From: Zygnema cylindricum
Lineage: Eukaryota > Streptophyta > Zygnematophyceae > Zygnematales > Zygnemataceae
Assembly (NCBI GenBank): GCA_037447655.1
Contig: JBBHKE010001362.1
Location: forward strand, 250,001 to 314,000
Direction: 5' to 3'
DNA: 64,000 nt
This document shows, in pieces, positions 11,439-24,260 of the stretch (within the stretch, counting starts at the first letter, position 1; the number at the start of each line of letters is the position of its first letter). Both the position numbers and the translations under genes were made by a program. The notes below the pieces were generated by a model that saw nothing but the letters and a program-made list of their open reading frames with translations, did not search any database and was not told the DNA's origin.

Positions 11439-11860
11439 CGTCTCGCATAGGGTCATTTATTATTTGTTTTTTTAATTAAAAAAAACAAAAACAAATAAAA
11501 AAAACCCCTATACATATGGTCGCGCGGAGAAAACAGAAGGGGGGGGCTACGTGGACCCCTTCACCGTGCGCGAAACGTCGCGAAAAGTTGCAAGATTCAG
11601 TACAGGTAAAGTTTGTTAGTTTTCTCGCCCGTGGAGTGAAGGGTGTGAAGGGTTCCTATGCAAGGCGAAATGCGTCGTGACCTTCACACTTTGCAAAATA
11701 CCTCCCGGGTACCTCGGATTTTTAGGGTTATTGGTTGTGTTTTTTTCTATATAAAAAAAAAAACACAAATGATAAAAAACCCTAAACATATTTAATTTTA
11801 AGTCATTTGTTGCACTTATAGTTCTCCCTTCGATTGTTTATTACTGTGCGGTTAAAATTC
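11439..11860. other. Non-genic DNA with two AT hairpins
   Basis: Two imperfect palindromes: 'tatttgtttttttaatt' facing 'aacaaaaacaaata' around 11460-11505, and 'ttagggttattggttgtg' facing 'cacaaatgataaaaaaccctaa' around 11725-11790. No gene recognised. Confidence 0.5.
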
Positions 11861-12429
11861 GTGACTGTCTTTCTTTGTGGGCCAGATATATATATAGCGT
11901 CATAAATACGGCATTGCGTACAAATTTTACGGTCGGGCAATCTGAACGAAACCACGGTGGGCATCGTCTACTTGCTCCTAACGATATTCCGACGATTTCG
12001 CGAAGTTATTAGACACAGAAAAAAATGCGGTCTTTGGTGGGAGTAGGGCAGAGGCGAGGTCGCAAACGGTTAACCGAAACCGTAACCGACTGTTAACCAA
12101 TAGCCCGTGTCGGAGCCGGAATGGATTTGAGTGCCGAATTTGGGGGGCTGGGCGGATTTGGGCTGTTGATTCACAGAAAAATAAAACCGGTTACAGTTGG
12201 GTAAGCAAAAAACAAAAAAAAAGAAATTTGTGTATTGTACGTACTATCCAACATTATTGTACTTTCTACTCTTGGTATCGTAGAAGGTACGAGGGAGATG
12301 TACCAATAGTTTTGTAAATTTTCGGGTACGGGCAGGTACGGGGAGTCGAGAGAAATCGAGTTTCGGTTAACTTTTATTTTTGTAAACTCGTTTCGGGTAA
12401 CGGTTAACATTTTTGGAGCGTGACATTGT

Positions 12430-13050
12430 TGTTTTTGGAAGATTAAGTTTCGTATGTGCGTGCGCATGTTTGCGTGCGTATGTAATTACTGATATACTGT
12501 GGAGGTTCGAAAGGATTTGCGGACTGGGGAATTAAATGTACGAGTAAAATTAATGGACTAATTCAGTGGCGCGGAATGCGTTGGGAAATGGACGGCGGAT
12601 CGCGAAGCGATCCAATGTGAAATGTACGAAATATTTAAGGTGTACGCCGGCCGTACAGAACATAATGCGACAGGCGACATCTATGGAAAAAGGACGCCAC
12701 TGGTACGTAGAATCAATTTTGGATGGACTTACTTTGAATCTGACCGGCGGAATTTATGGAGAGGTACGCAGTTTCGGTACGGACAGGATTTGGATGGTAC
12801 GGTTTATTTCGGCAAGTGGTTCGAGCTAGACGTGGAAGGCGGACGGCATCCGCCGATATTTTCAAGGGATCGCATTGTTTGATGACGTGTTATCAAGTGG
12901 ACCGTACTTTTGTGATGTCGGTTTACTGTGTGGTTTCGTCTACAAGTGACTTAGCAAGTTGTCACTTAGCGGCCGGATTTTACGGACGCGTCGGTGTAAA
13001 TATTTGAAACAACATTGTCTTGTCTTATGTGTATTAATAATTTAGTATTG
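12430..13050 (+). repeat. Repeat family R3, copy 1
   Basis: Shares ordered blocks with the inverted copy at 33890-34560: 'ggaggttcgaa.ggatttg', 'gtggcgcggaatgcgtt', 'aaatggacggcggat.gcga.gcgatcc', 'cataatgcgacaggcgacat', and 'gtcggtgtaaatatttg'. The three overlapping open frames in it (12566-13007) are not conserved as proteins between the copies, so I do not call a gene. From 13051 to 13770 the sequence is T-rich with short direct repeats ('aatgcatctg.gtatgcattttgttgcgtctgtgtacg'). Confidence 0.65.
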
Positions 13051-13771
13051 ATTATGACAGTTTTTATTTAGGTGATCATTTAGGGTTTCGGCAGTTTAAT
13101 TTGTGTGTATGTAGTGTCGTACTTGCAGACAAGTGTACTCTTATGATTGGTCGACTCTCAGGTGTACACTTACAGTTAGGATTATTTGTCGTAATAGGTT
13201 CTCATGGTGTAATACTACTTAGTGGAAGTTACGTTGGTTATCTTGACATGTAGCGATTCGTTGACAGCTCACAAGTGTATATATAGGAATGAGCTTTGTT
13301 AGGAAAATCATCAATGCTGGTTAGTAAAGTGGGGACCAAAGATGTAGTATTTTAGGGTTGTCGATTAGGTCATGCACTTTGAGTGATAAATTGGTTATTT
13401 GATTATATATTTGTTTATGTGTGATGAATTCATGTGTTATTATTTATATGCTTGTTTGTTATGCATTGTTAATGCATTTGTCCTAAGGTTTGTTTATGTT
13501 GATTATTCCATCAAACCTTAATTGTTGTCATAGGGTTTATTTATGTTGATTATTCCATGAAACCCTAGTTGTTGTTTAATGCATCTGTGTATGCATTTTG
13601 TTCCGTCTGTGTACGGATTGTTAATGCATCTGAGTATGCATTTTGTTGCGTCTGTGTACGCATTGGGAGGGTGCACATTTTAATATGATTGTTCATTGGC
13701 CTAACTTTGCTTAGCTGTTTGCATGATAGTTTGGGTGGCTTCTGCGGTCTATTTTAGACCAAAGAACAACA

Positions 13772-13958
13772 GACATATCCCGGTCGGGCGTCGGGTATTC
13801 AGATTTTGAAAAAAAAAAAACGGTCAATTTCGGTTTTGTAAAATTTTGACTTTTGCGACCTCTAGGCAGAGGTTGCAAAAGTTAAAATTTTAGATACCCG
13901 AAACCGACAACTTTTTTTTTCAAAATTTGAATACCCGACGCCCCGACCGGGATATGTC
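13772..13958. repeat. 187-bp near-perfect hairpin
   Basis: The left half begins GACATATCCCGGTCGGG and the right half ends with CCCGACCGGGATATGTC or close to it. The halves pair through 'cgtcgggtattca', 'gaaaaaaaaa', 'taaaattttgacttttgcgacctct' and turn at 'aggc'. The right half touches the inner end of the R2 right arm, whose terminal motif (AGAGGTCGCAAA) also lies at the hairpin centre. Confidence 0.8.
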
Positions 13959-14514
13959 ACGCTCCTAAATTGTTAACCGTTGCCCGATACGCGTTTACGA
14001 AAATAAAAGTTAATCGAAACCCGATTTCTCGCGACTACCCATACCCGCCCGTACCCGAATATGTACAAAATCAATGGTACATCTCCCTTGTACCTTCCAT
14101 GTTACCAAGAGTAGAAAGTACAATAATGTTGGATAGTACGAACAACACAAAACCTTCAATTTTTTTCGTTTTTTTGCTTACCCTACCGTACCCCATTTTT
14201 TTTTTTGTGAATCACCCGCCCGAATCCGACTGGCCCCCCAAATTTGGTACCCGAATCTGTTCCGGATCCGACGCGGGTGGTTGGATAACGGTCGGGTACG
14301 GATTCGGGTACCCGATTGCGAGCTCCGGAATAGGGTATGAAAAGTTGTTGGCAAAGGCTGTAAGAACTGCTGGCCCTATTTCTTGCTATCGATAATGGTG
14401 TTTTTTAAAGAAATGGTTTCACATAGCTTGTTGATATAACTTCTACTTCCTGTCAATCCCGGCAGTGCGAAAGTTTTTCCCAGTAGTGAGATTTCTTCTT
14501 GTGTTGAGTGTTTC

Positions 14515-14636
14515 AACAGTCGAAACAATTCCAGATAGTATCCGAGCAATTTTATGAAGTTTGACAGAATATTTTAACAGTCGAAACAATTCCAGATAGT
14601 ATCCGAGTAACTTTATGAAGTTTGACAGAATACACT
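14515..14636. repeat. Two tandem 61-bp units
   Basis: 'aacagtcgaaacaattccag' begins at 14515 and again at 14576, and both units continue to 'gaagtttgacagaata'. Arm B has a single diverged unit near 48170-48235, so the duplication arose in arm A. Confidence 0.8.
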
Positions 14637-15420
14637 TATATGTCCACATGACTCGAAGGTCGTTGTAATCTTATCATGTCTTCTTTACAATGTTCTACAA
14701 TACTACTCTGGTGGAAAATAGATGAGATGATAATTGTCTCAGATCACGTTACAGTTTGTCAGTATCTAAGCAATCAAGGTTGGAAAGTTCCTATCGTCTA
14801 TCTTAATTCCTTGAATATCGAACAGAGAAACACGCGAGTACAATGTTGTAAGTAAAGTCCTGTGAATAAATTGGTAATGAGGATAAAATTTGAATTACTG
14901 CGAGGCTTGAGGCCATATCGCCTTTTCAGAAAGTCCTATCCATAACAAACATACTATATTTAGCTGACCGAAGAATCAGCTAGTAATATATTATGTTTTG
15001 CAGCATTATAAAAGGAACAACATGACAAGATCGACTTTTTTTCTAAGAGATAAATTAGATTTGAGGAAAATTTAAAAAATATACATCAAGAACCCTTTCA
15101 AAATTCACAACTGCCACAACCTTATATTCATCATGTTGTTTGACAGCAATTGCCGACAAGGATAATCAATTGCAACGTACTAACAGGCGCATTACTGGGA
15201 TTTTTTGACTAGGGAATAACTTGGAAACTTAATACTCAACCAATACTTTTATCCTTTCTCCTGGGCCCAGGATCAAACATAACGTCATCAAAAACAATGT
15301 TATGTTATTTGTTTTCATCGGAAAGAATTTGCGTTTTCTGCAAATTCTTTAGAAATTCACAGACAAAAATAAAATGAAAATGAGTGGGAATTGATTATCA
15401 ACGGCATTTGTACATCAAAG

Positions 15421-18400
15421 TCACGATGAGCTGTTGCTGGTGATTCTCCCATGCTCTGATTGCAAAGCCTCAAAGCAGTCCTGGATGTCAACAGAAAGAA
15501 AGTCAACAAAATCAATAAGCTTTACAGAACGTCGTTTCCGAGATAACTGATAAGGATCATGACCTTATGTGAGGGGATTTGGTGAAAAGCGAATGATGTG
15601 AAGCCAGAGTTATAGGGAATTTGGATTTAGTTCTTATACATTTTGAATTTGGTGTGGATTCTATACATTTTGGATTTAGAATGGATTCAACAAATTTTAA
15701 TTTAGGGTGGATACTATACATCAAATGGAGAAAGTTAAAACCTGTCTTACAGGGTAATTACACGTACGCTATTACTAGCGATACTGGCCAGTGATCATCA
15801 TAATCGTACAGAAAAATGCAATCGCTAAAAAATTGTATGGTTTTTCTGTACGAGTACCAGATTACTCCAGTATTGCCAGTTAATTAGTTGTGTAGTTCGT
15901 GCAAAGGGTGCTTTCACTGAACATTAATCGAGACTGAAAGTCAGTTTTGCTACGATGAATCGCTATTAGAGTAAAGAACTTACCCTGGGGTTTATATTAC
16001 TGTTATTAATTTTAATTTAGTTCCAAACGACGAGGCTGATTTTACCAGTAGATTACCTATACCATAAGCTCGCACATCACATTCAACCTTTTCTCTTACA
16101 TACTTATTTCCAATTATACCAGTTTCCATACCTTTGAGCTAAACCGAGGACACTGCCTTACAAGGCGTACAATGTCGCGCATTTCTTCGTTTAATATCTG
16201 TGTAGTCTCGTTTACTTCCATTGGCCGGTCACAAATCTTCAATTGAAATCTCAAACCACCAAGGCCTCGATAATGGTTATGATGGGCCTCGGTCAGAGGG
16301 TCTAGGTCAATGCCGGGGGGACCGTCATTTATATCATGAGTGCTTGGTAATTCTACCTGGAAAAATATCCCTCTCCAGAAAAAAACATGTTACCAACATT
16401 CCTCTCCCTATCACAAGGCTGAGAATATCCTTCTCTCTCTTTCTTGCTCTTCGTGATGTTCTTTCTTTCTTTTTTTCCCCGTTAAATACAAGGTGACATC
16501 ACAATCAAATCAAAGCTGGCTATTAAGATCATGTTTTCTAATGCAATGTCCAACAGCATTTTTCTTCGTTTGTTTTGTTTGTTTTTTTCCAAAATACATG
16601 AATTATGCAGATTAATCGTTTAGGAAGACGCTACTCACTTTTCGAGGATTGACAAAAAGTTTTCGATGCCCGATCCATCCGGCACAGTTGGCCACCGATG
16701 ATCGACGACAAAAAGGTTTTTTGTCTCTAACCACCATTCTCTCCACCATAAATTCATCTTCTGAGGTTTTGCTTTTACAAGAATGGATATCCCAAGTGTA
16801 AGCTTGGTGGCTTAGCCAAGGTTGATCTTCATACTTAGTCAATAGACTTTGCAAAGTATTTGGGGGAACTGGATTGAAGTATCTGCAAAAGCTTTTAGAT
16901 ATGTAAGCTTTTAACTTCACAAAATATGTAACCTATTTCTGAGTATATTCCAACTACATAAAGTGACGCATTAAAGAGGCAACTGCACCACATCACTTCA
17001 TAAGTATTTTTACAGTCAGGAGTTTGATGCTTTATATATAGATTGCATAATTCGGATCAAAATGGTAAGATTCTTACTCATCAGCATCGCCAAAAAATAT
17101 CCATTTGGCATTGATGCGTGAACGGTACAGACAATCTGCGATAGCCAAAGGCTGTAAAAAATTAACCACCCTCCTCCCCCCCCCCCCCCATAAGAAAACA
17201 CCACATGAATTTCTGTTAGAGTTATGCCAATATGCACCTGAATCTCAATTTAGTGATGCTATTCTGAATTTGTTGAGAGAACATCTCAGCGTGCTAAAAG
17301 TCTTACAGGCTTATATATCTTGTTAAAAAATGCATGTTATCTTATAAAGTACAACGAGTAATGTTAACCCACTGCCTGCAGAATCCGGGTGAATTAATAA
17401 ATAAAATGGCCAATGTTAGAAAAAAAAAACTGTCATTATTATTACAGATGTGGAATTGTTACTGGTGTGAAACTTCATCGCCGATAGTTCCTCAGTCAAT
17501 GACCGGGAGAAACATTGAGTTTGAAAAGAAAGAAATAAACCAATGCACGTTCACATGTGATTCTCTAATGGACAAATGATGTGTAGCAATATCAGTGTGA
17601 TCTATAATTTATCGCCGCTTGCTGCCTTTGACAGGATTTTGGTCATGTTGTCTATCTTTGTCCCAATGTCCATGTCCTTGTCAAGGTTCATGTTGATGCT
17701 GATGTAATTTCAGTTTCAGTGAAAAGAAATGACCTCTGCCGTTTTCAATGTGGACTATAACAGAACACCGCCCATCGCTATTAAAAAATAGAAAAGGAAT
17801 TGTTCATGTAGATGTGAAAATAGAATGCATAATACTAATTTAGTGCAAAGAGACGTGGCCGATAATAGTCCACTCCCTTAACACTAACCGCATTACTGTT
17901 ATTAACTCATTAACAATGGGTGGTGTAGTATGGACTTTCACTATCACAAGCATCACAAATGTTGATATGAAACAATGCCAAATTTCCAGCTCAATGTTAT
18001 CTCTTTCTTTTAATGTTGATGATTGTAAGTACGACTTCACTTTCCATGCACAGGATAATACTTTTGCTTACCTGCCCATGTTTCTTCAAGCTGTAAATGT
18101 TCACCTCTTTCATATCCGTCACTGTTACGAGTCCGGCATCCACATAGGGCTTCAACATCTCTTGAAATTCGTCATTTATGGCGCCAGAATCATACAAATA
18201 AAAGTGATCAACAGAGAATCGTATCCGATGATAGTCTAACATTTCTTGTACCTGCGAGAGAAACCTAAACTGTAAGGACAAAATACCTGCTGTCGAATGA
18301 TCTGATTTCTGATTTTTTTTTTTGTCTTACGCCTGTGGATTTCACTCATGGTTTTATCCTGTACAAAATTTCAAAACTTCGTAATCACATAATATCTGTT

Positions 18401-21400
18401 ATTTCATGATGGAAGTACACCATAACGATGACTATTAATGTACTACATTCTGTTATCCTTTTCCGATTTCTATCTCACACAGAGTGTGAATAAGCTGAAT
18501 ATAGATTTCCTGATATGAAAAAACATATGAGTCACAAAACTCCATCTCAAAAAGTCAATGACTCCCACTTGGCTTCCAACAAACACCATGATATGTAGGT
18601 TACACAAAGAGTAAAACAAGCCTATGTTCATATGCCAATTGGTTAGAGGAGTAGAAACTTACGTGTCGGGGAACCATGTGACTATGGTAGGCAGCACTGC
18701 AGTATGCCAGCTGGTACTTATAGGGCCTACCAGATTCGACAGAATCCCCTGTGACCTGTTATATATTTCTCCAAAATAATTAGTAAGTGGCATATCGTGT
18801 GGTTGACCGATTTCTGGTGTGCTATAAGGTACATACAAGGAGAAATTATTTATAAAGAGGGAGATTGTGTCTTTCAAGGAGATGGTAGGAAAATTCACCA
18901 GTGCTCAAGAGATTTCCAAATTTGCATGGAAAAGGTTAAAAACTTGAAAAGTTTGTAGATTCTATTATTATATAATTTTTCCACTCATGCTTGCACCTTT
19001 TCAGATACGTTATCACATGTATTGCTGTGCTATGAGGTACATATAAGTAGAAATGTTTTATAAAGAGGGAGATTGTGTCATTCAAGGAGATGGCAAGAAA
19101 ATTTAAAGTGCTAAAGAGTATTTCCAAATTTGCATGGATAAGGAAATTACATTCGCTTAAAAACTTGAAATTGTAGATTCTATTATAATATAATTCGTCT
19201 ACCTGTCGGTTTGCATCTTTTCAAAAATGTTTTCACATGTATTGGTCACAGATGCACATATTTTCTTTCATTTGCATTTACCTGTTTATGTTATCTGGCT
19301 CACAAACTAATTCAAGCATGGATGCATCTGTTTTATCCTCTTTGATTTTAATAGCATGCCCTCTTTGACAGCTATAAAATCCTGAAACTTACATAAGAGA
19401 TAACAATATACGAGTCAAGTATGGAACACATGCAAGACACGTGCTCAGTATTCTGATACCTTCCGGTGATGTTCTTACGTTTTTTTCAAATTTGAGCTTC
19501 CACTGACAGCATTTTCTCTACATTGCCCATCCTTGTTAGCGCAAAGGAATCAATAGGCTGGAAACGAAATTAGAATATAAAATTATAACTTAACAAAGGA
19601 AGGGGGGCTGCTTATCATCCACTCACATGAATTCTGTTAACAACACTATTCTGGTAAAAAAAAACTGCAACTGAATTAGTGTTAGTACCACTAGTAGCGA
19701 TGGGCAGTGTAGCTAACCGCATCGGAGCTTTCTCGATACATTACGAAACTCTCGTAGTCGATACTGGCAACAACATGCCCTCCCGCAACCTCCGTCGATT
19801 TCTCGAGAGTGCATATAATTGCGATAACCTCATACTGCCAGTAAAGAAAACATCTGAATGTCACTAATGTCTTTTCTTTTTAGACATGATGACTAATTTC
19901 AGCTGTTCACAGCAAGCAAGTTGCTTCTACATAAAAGTTCTGGTTGCAGGCATTATCACAGATAAAATAATAATCACATAATGTTACTCAATTTTGTCTA
20001 ATATTCCTGGGATTCTACATTGAAACTGATGAGACAAAGGTACAGAGACAGATAGGCAGATAGATAGACAGACCTGCAAACCGACAGTGCTGTAACGTAA
20101 ATCTGCTTCAACTGCAAACGAGAGCGATCCTTTAATCTCAACTTCATTGTTTCCAATCCACCAACAACCTTGAAGAATACGCGTTTCTCGCTGTTCACCA
20201 GCTCCCAATCCTGGGGCAGCGAAAGAATGTGGTGCAGTACGATATCCACTGGATTACATGACACGTACACGTCAGGAGATGGTCCAACTACTTTTGCCAG
20301 GATGAAAGACAGGACTGGATCCACAATACACATTGTGATGAAGAGTCTCCCTATGTAAGATGTTAATTTGTGTAGGCAAAGGTCACTGTGCTACATGAGC
20401 ATTATCACTTAAATTTGTGAAAGGCTGTCCTTGGAGCTTTACATAATGTGTACATTGGTGAACCAATAAATGGTGAGAATGCGTTTTTTTTTCTTACAGA
20501 TGCCATTTTGATAGTTGATAGTACAATTGCAACCAAAAATTTTAGAGAATTTAAGTGCTCACCGTAATCTATGGATAACCACAACAGGTTGCAAGATCCG
20601 ATCCCCTAAGCTATTAAGTAAGCTGGTAACTTTTAAGCTAAAAATCCATTACCCTTTCTATGAACTTAGGTAGCAAGAATCCAAATGTTAACAAAGAGTG
20701 CATGGGATAACTTGTATAGCTTACAGCAGCGACCAAGTGCCCATGGCGTTGCCATTATGAACACATTTGCGATTCAAAATGCATAAACACGTGGAAACGC
20801 TGTATCTGGTTCCCACGTGTTATATAAGTATCATACGGGTTTTTCGGGTATAATACACGTATAGTAATGGGTGTCAACCTTTTCACACATAAACTATGGA
20901 CAAATGACGTAGTTTTGAGGCTCCTGGATGAAGGGTCCTCTAACCTGAATTGAATATAGCTTCGCAATCCGTGAGTCTTAAAGGTATGCTGCCGCCAGTA
21001 GGAGGGATGTTCAGCAGGTATCCAATGGTGGCCTACCCCACTCGTCGTACTCTTTCCCAATGCTTCCTGTGGCAGGCAAAGAAGAGTTGCAGTAAGAGAT
21101 ATAAACCACACAAATACATTTCGAACATACCTGGCACAACACACTAAGATAGTTTGATAAGGGAGCATCTTTCAGACTAATGAAAATAAAACATAAGTCA
21201 CCCTTTTCTTGGGTCACCATTTTCATCCTGCCTGTTTCAACGTTTACACCTGAAAATGTGACAGAGATCACACCACAATACGATAACATTATAAATGCGC
21301 GTTTTTCACTAACAGATGTCACGACTTTTTTTGGATGCCAATTCTATCCCATATGCACAAGACAAAAAAGGGAGAGGGAAAAAGAGGTAAGGAAGGAAAA

Positions 21401-23121
21401 ACGATTAACCTTGATAGCTTCCTGGACTTCTGGCAAATCACTCAATGATGCCAAACGAGCAGGTTGAGGGCCCTCCCATACATTCTCCGTAGTCACAATA
21501 GATCCTTCTTGAATGGCATTTTGTGAAATTGTGACCTGATAGGCTTTCAACTCTTGCAATGTTTGCGAAAATTCATTCCCTTGCTTTAGTAAAGCATTCC
21601 AAACCGATCCATTCGTTTTACATGTTACCTCACCGAGCCTTCCATTCAAACTCTGGAGCTCCAGAGTTAAAAAATCTAGCTTTTCTCGGAGACTATCAAT
21701 CTTATGCACTATGTCAGTCGATTCATATTGAGAATGAGAGAGCATTTTCTGCCAATAAATACTCGAGCAGTCAGCTTTCCATATCGACGCAGAAACCGCT
21801 TGGTAAGTACATTACACTGACAAATTAAGCCAGAATGCCACACCAGACAAAGCTTGTGAAAATCAGAGGGAAAAAAGGTCTCACAGAATCTGAAAAGTTT
21901 TGATTGACGAGGGCCGAAATTGCACCAATACTGTTAAGCGATCCTCCGACATTTTCTGAAAAATGTGGTCTCAGCAACTGCAAATGGAATGTCAGAAAAT
22001 GTCAGCAGGAGAACGTTGACATGAAAGTTTTAGTCAACCTAAAGTGCTCATCCTGCATCTTATTGCACTTCAATTAATCGTAAGCATTTAGGATAAAATT
22101 TTGATGGCTGCTATAACATGTTTTCTTATAAATCAGTTCCTAAAAAACAAGCGATAGCTCACTAAATATTGTTTGCACTAGAGTTGACGTTATGTTCAAA
22201 TGCCATCAAAAAGAAAATAGTTGTTAGAATCCTAAAGAGTTATTTGAATCTCTTTTGGAGGGTGTGGAAGGGTAGAGTGAAAAATTATAGTTTACAAAAC
22301 GGAATGTTACCTGAAGCACAGCGAATGCCGCAACAACTACACAGCCGACTACCTGTAGAAATAATCAAACCATTAGAGCCGACAACAAAAATAGATCGCA
22401 GCAACAAATGCTTTTCGGTAACAAATTCCTGATAAACATCGTAGGATTCAAAAAGGAGGTCATCTGCATAGTTTTTTTCCCCGCGCAGCCCTTTAATACT
22501 GTTTTGTCGTCTTATAGACGATCATATGGTAAATTTGGCTGGTTTCCAAGTTGGCCGACATAAGCAGAATTAGCAGTTTCACTCGCACTTTTATCATGCT
22601 TTTAGTGGGAATGAAGGTTAATTTTTAGAGTGCAAAAACGCACCAGTTGAGCAACATCATTTTAGATCCCTAATTGAACACACATTTCTGGCGAATTCAC
22701 TCTCGACAAACTTGAAACTTCCTGCATCATACTCGTCTAACTCTTATTGCGTCTGAAATTCAGCTAATTTGATGGTGGTTGCAGAATGCAAATTGCATGG
22801 TAATGATCGTAACAACTTGCAAGTATCTTGAACCATTTGATAGCATTAGGTAACCTAATGAATTCCAACGAATTCTTTCAACAACACAAAGTTCACTCAA
22901 ACAAATACACCAGACAAAGTCGATCAGCTTCATTACAGCCGAATCAACCTAAATAGAGAACCTCCCGAGAAGTAATTAGTTGAGAATTTTGCATTCTATC
23001 TTGCTACCAAAAGTACGTTGAAATTCAGCAGTTTCCAAAGATGGTCGTCCAAATATACCAGAATGTTCTGCGCCATTGACGACACAGGTTTGCAATTTGG
23101 ATGTCGCCTCAGTATGTCCAT
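15421..23121 (-). CDS. GT92 (DUF23) glycosyltransferase, galactan-synthase-like, 13 exons
   Basis: My model joins 23121-23059, 22352-22311, 21977-21885, 21748-21410, 21066-20945, 20248-20074, 19834-19718, 18755-18663, 18251-18072, 17151-17078, 16882-16639, 16356-16132 and 15480-15421. The sum is 1827 nt, 608 aa, with all phases agreeing and GT..AG at every junction. The start is MDILRRHPNCKPVSSMAQ, followed by one hydrophobic anchor (residues about 20-37, spanning exons 1-3), so a type II Golgi membrane protein is expected. Residues 67-179 are stem with coiled-coil character. The GT92 domain follows: GCWWIGNN, YEVIAIICTLE, YKYQLAYCSAAY, MLDYH...DHFYLYDSG, DCLYR...WIFFGDADEYFNP (DxD metal site 430-432), VERMVVRD and the late HYRGLG motif. 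In plants the nearest characterised members are the GALS beta-1,4-galactan synthases of pectin side chains; the exact donor and acceptor here are inferred. Exon 1 and the two last exons are the least certain, but arm B conserves them. Inverted pseudogene at 39767-47389. Confidence 0.82.
17766..17925. mobile_element. 160-bp TA-type MITE in a GT92 intron
   Basis: Starts CACCGCCCATCGCTATTA and ends TAACAATGGGTGGTG followed by TA, the termini of the MITE family seen at 51635-53728. Arm B has the same insertion inverted at 43351-43535, so it was present before the duplication. Confidence 0.65.
18816..19235. repeat. Two tandem units of about 210 bp in an intron
   Basis: Unit 1 (18816-19026) and unit 2 (19027-19235) share 'ataaagagggagattgtgtc', 'tttccaaatttgcatgga', 'attgtagattctatta' and 'tcacatgtattg'. 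They lie between exons 7 and 8 of the GT92 gene. Open frames over them are not exons. Confidence 0.75.
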
Positions 23122-23260
23122 ACTCAATACACTAATAATAAAAATTCGATAATGGTAAAATTACTTTTGTTATATGTTGGCATGAAAAACCAGTCTTAAA
23201 ATAAGAAAGAACGAAAAAATATACTTACAAAACTGGCTGCACTATAAACCCTGCACCATT

Positions 23261-24260
23261 GGTGTTTCGCAATGCTTCAGCCTTAAACCCCAGATCCGGC
23301 AGCCTTAGGAAGCATTTTAGAAAGGCCAGGAAGCCGGCAGCCCAGTAATTGGCTAGCTACTATCGAATCATCGACTCTGTCGCTGGCCGTTACCTGTTCT
23401 CCAATTTTTGTTGTTTTTTCACCGGAATAAACTAGTAAAAACTTCGCTAAATACGCCGGTGAGTTGACTTGGACGAGTGGACCAATTAATCTCCACGAGG
23501 GCTGTTAGTTTAAACGGCCCTGCAAGGCCTGCCTCATACATGGACGGTCCCGATTGATCTCAGCAGTACAGCGGAAATGACATTTAAATCTTGTACACGG
23601 TTACGTGGAAAACGTCGTAACCATGATAAAACACAAATTTCAATGATTCGTTTACATGTTGGCCTGTGCCCCTCTGGATTCGCATGGATGGAGCAATCCC
23701 TCTTGAATCTTTTTGTTTCGGGCTCAAACCCGAAAGCTGGGTATTGATTCGCATCGGATCGATAACACCAAGGGTCGATGCGATGCTTCTTGCAAGTACA
23801 ATGTCGCGCCAAAACCTATAGAAGGAATTTTACGGAAGCCAAACCAATACCCAGGCAATAATCACATTTTATTCGGAAAATAAAATTAAAGGTACGGGAA
23901 TACTGTAAAAATTAATGCTACTGCGTTTAGGGTATTTTTTTATCGTGAGAAATCGAATGACCGATATTATCGGTTATCAAACAGTGAGGGGTCCCGACAT
24001 ATCGCTCCGTAGCCAACAAAAGTTTTAGCTGATTGGTCCGTACAAAGGTATGGAATTTTGGTACGGGAATAAAATATAAATGAGTATGAAAACATCGCGA
24101 CGGGGGGCTTTTGAAAATTTCTTGACAGTCTATTCTATACCAAAAATCGGAGTTTTCGTTAATTCGTCGTTATATATCGAAAATTCATCCTGATAAATCC
24201 TTCATAAATATAACAAACCAATAAGTTGATTATCTTTAAGTCAATAAAAATACATATTGA
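23261..24260. other. Non-genic, possible hAT-MITE relic
   Basis: No gene. Around 23960-24010 the string 'accgatattatcggttatc' plus 'gaggggtcccgacatatcg' resembles the interior of the hAT element at 45467 ('accgatagttatcggttatc', 'gaggtcccgatatatc'). Ends are not recognisable. Confidence 0.4.

Larger units (their letters stand above)
12056..14325. mobile_element. 2.27-kb element with 370-bp inverted ends (family R2)
   Basis: The left arm 12056-12425 and right arm 13955-14325 are imperfect inverted copies of each other, starting GAGGTCGCAAACGG and meeting at the inner junction 'gagcgtgaca'. The outer sequence continues as arm A of the inverted duplication on both sides, so the insertion is bounded. 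The interior contains a copy of repeat R3 (12430-13050) and a 187-bp hairpin (13772-13958). No transposase frame is visible. Long inverted ends resemble Mutator-like or foldback elements, but no target duplication could be fixed. Confidence 0.7.
11860..23260. repeat. Arm A of a large inverted duplication (partner 39620-48600)
   Basis: From about 23260 leftward, exon after exon and much of the intron sequence matches arm B in inverted orientation. Outer match points are 'acaaaactggctgcac' (23228) against 39646, and 'gatttcgcgaagttat' (about 11994) against 'ataatttcgcgaaatcgcc' at 48431. The 12056-14325 element is absent from arm B, so it inserted into arm A. Arm A keeps about 1.75 kb (18595-20340) that arm B has lost. 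Similarity is high in exons and patchy in introns, so the duplication is not recent. Confidence 0.85.

Noticed and set aside
19681-19720. Possible MITE right end ('ctagt agcgatgggcagtg') beside GT92 exon 7
   Set aside because: Only part of the terminus matches and no left end is present; the overlap with the exon 7 donor is probably chance.
20074-20349. Alternative GT92 exon 6 frame open from an acceptor at 20350 (RLFITMCIVDPV...)
   Set aside because: It is open but does not match the phase of exons 5 and 7; the shorter exon from 20248 gives WWIGNN and correct phase.
22490-22610. Possible GT92 first exon beginning MIKVRVKLLIL (arm B: MIKMRVKLLVLAC)
   Set aside because: No phase-0 donor in arm A and arm B differs by frame-changing gaps; the exon at 23121-23059 fits phase and completes the membrane anchor.
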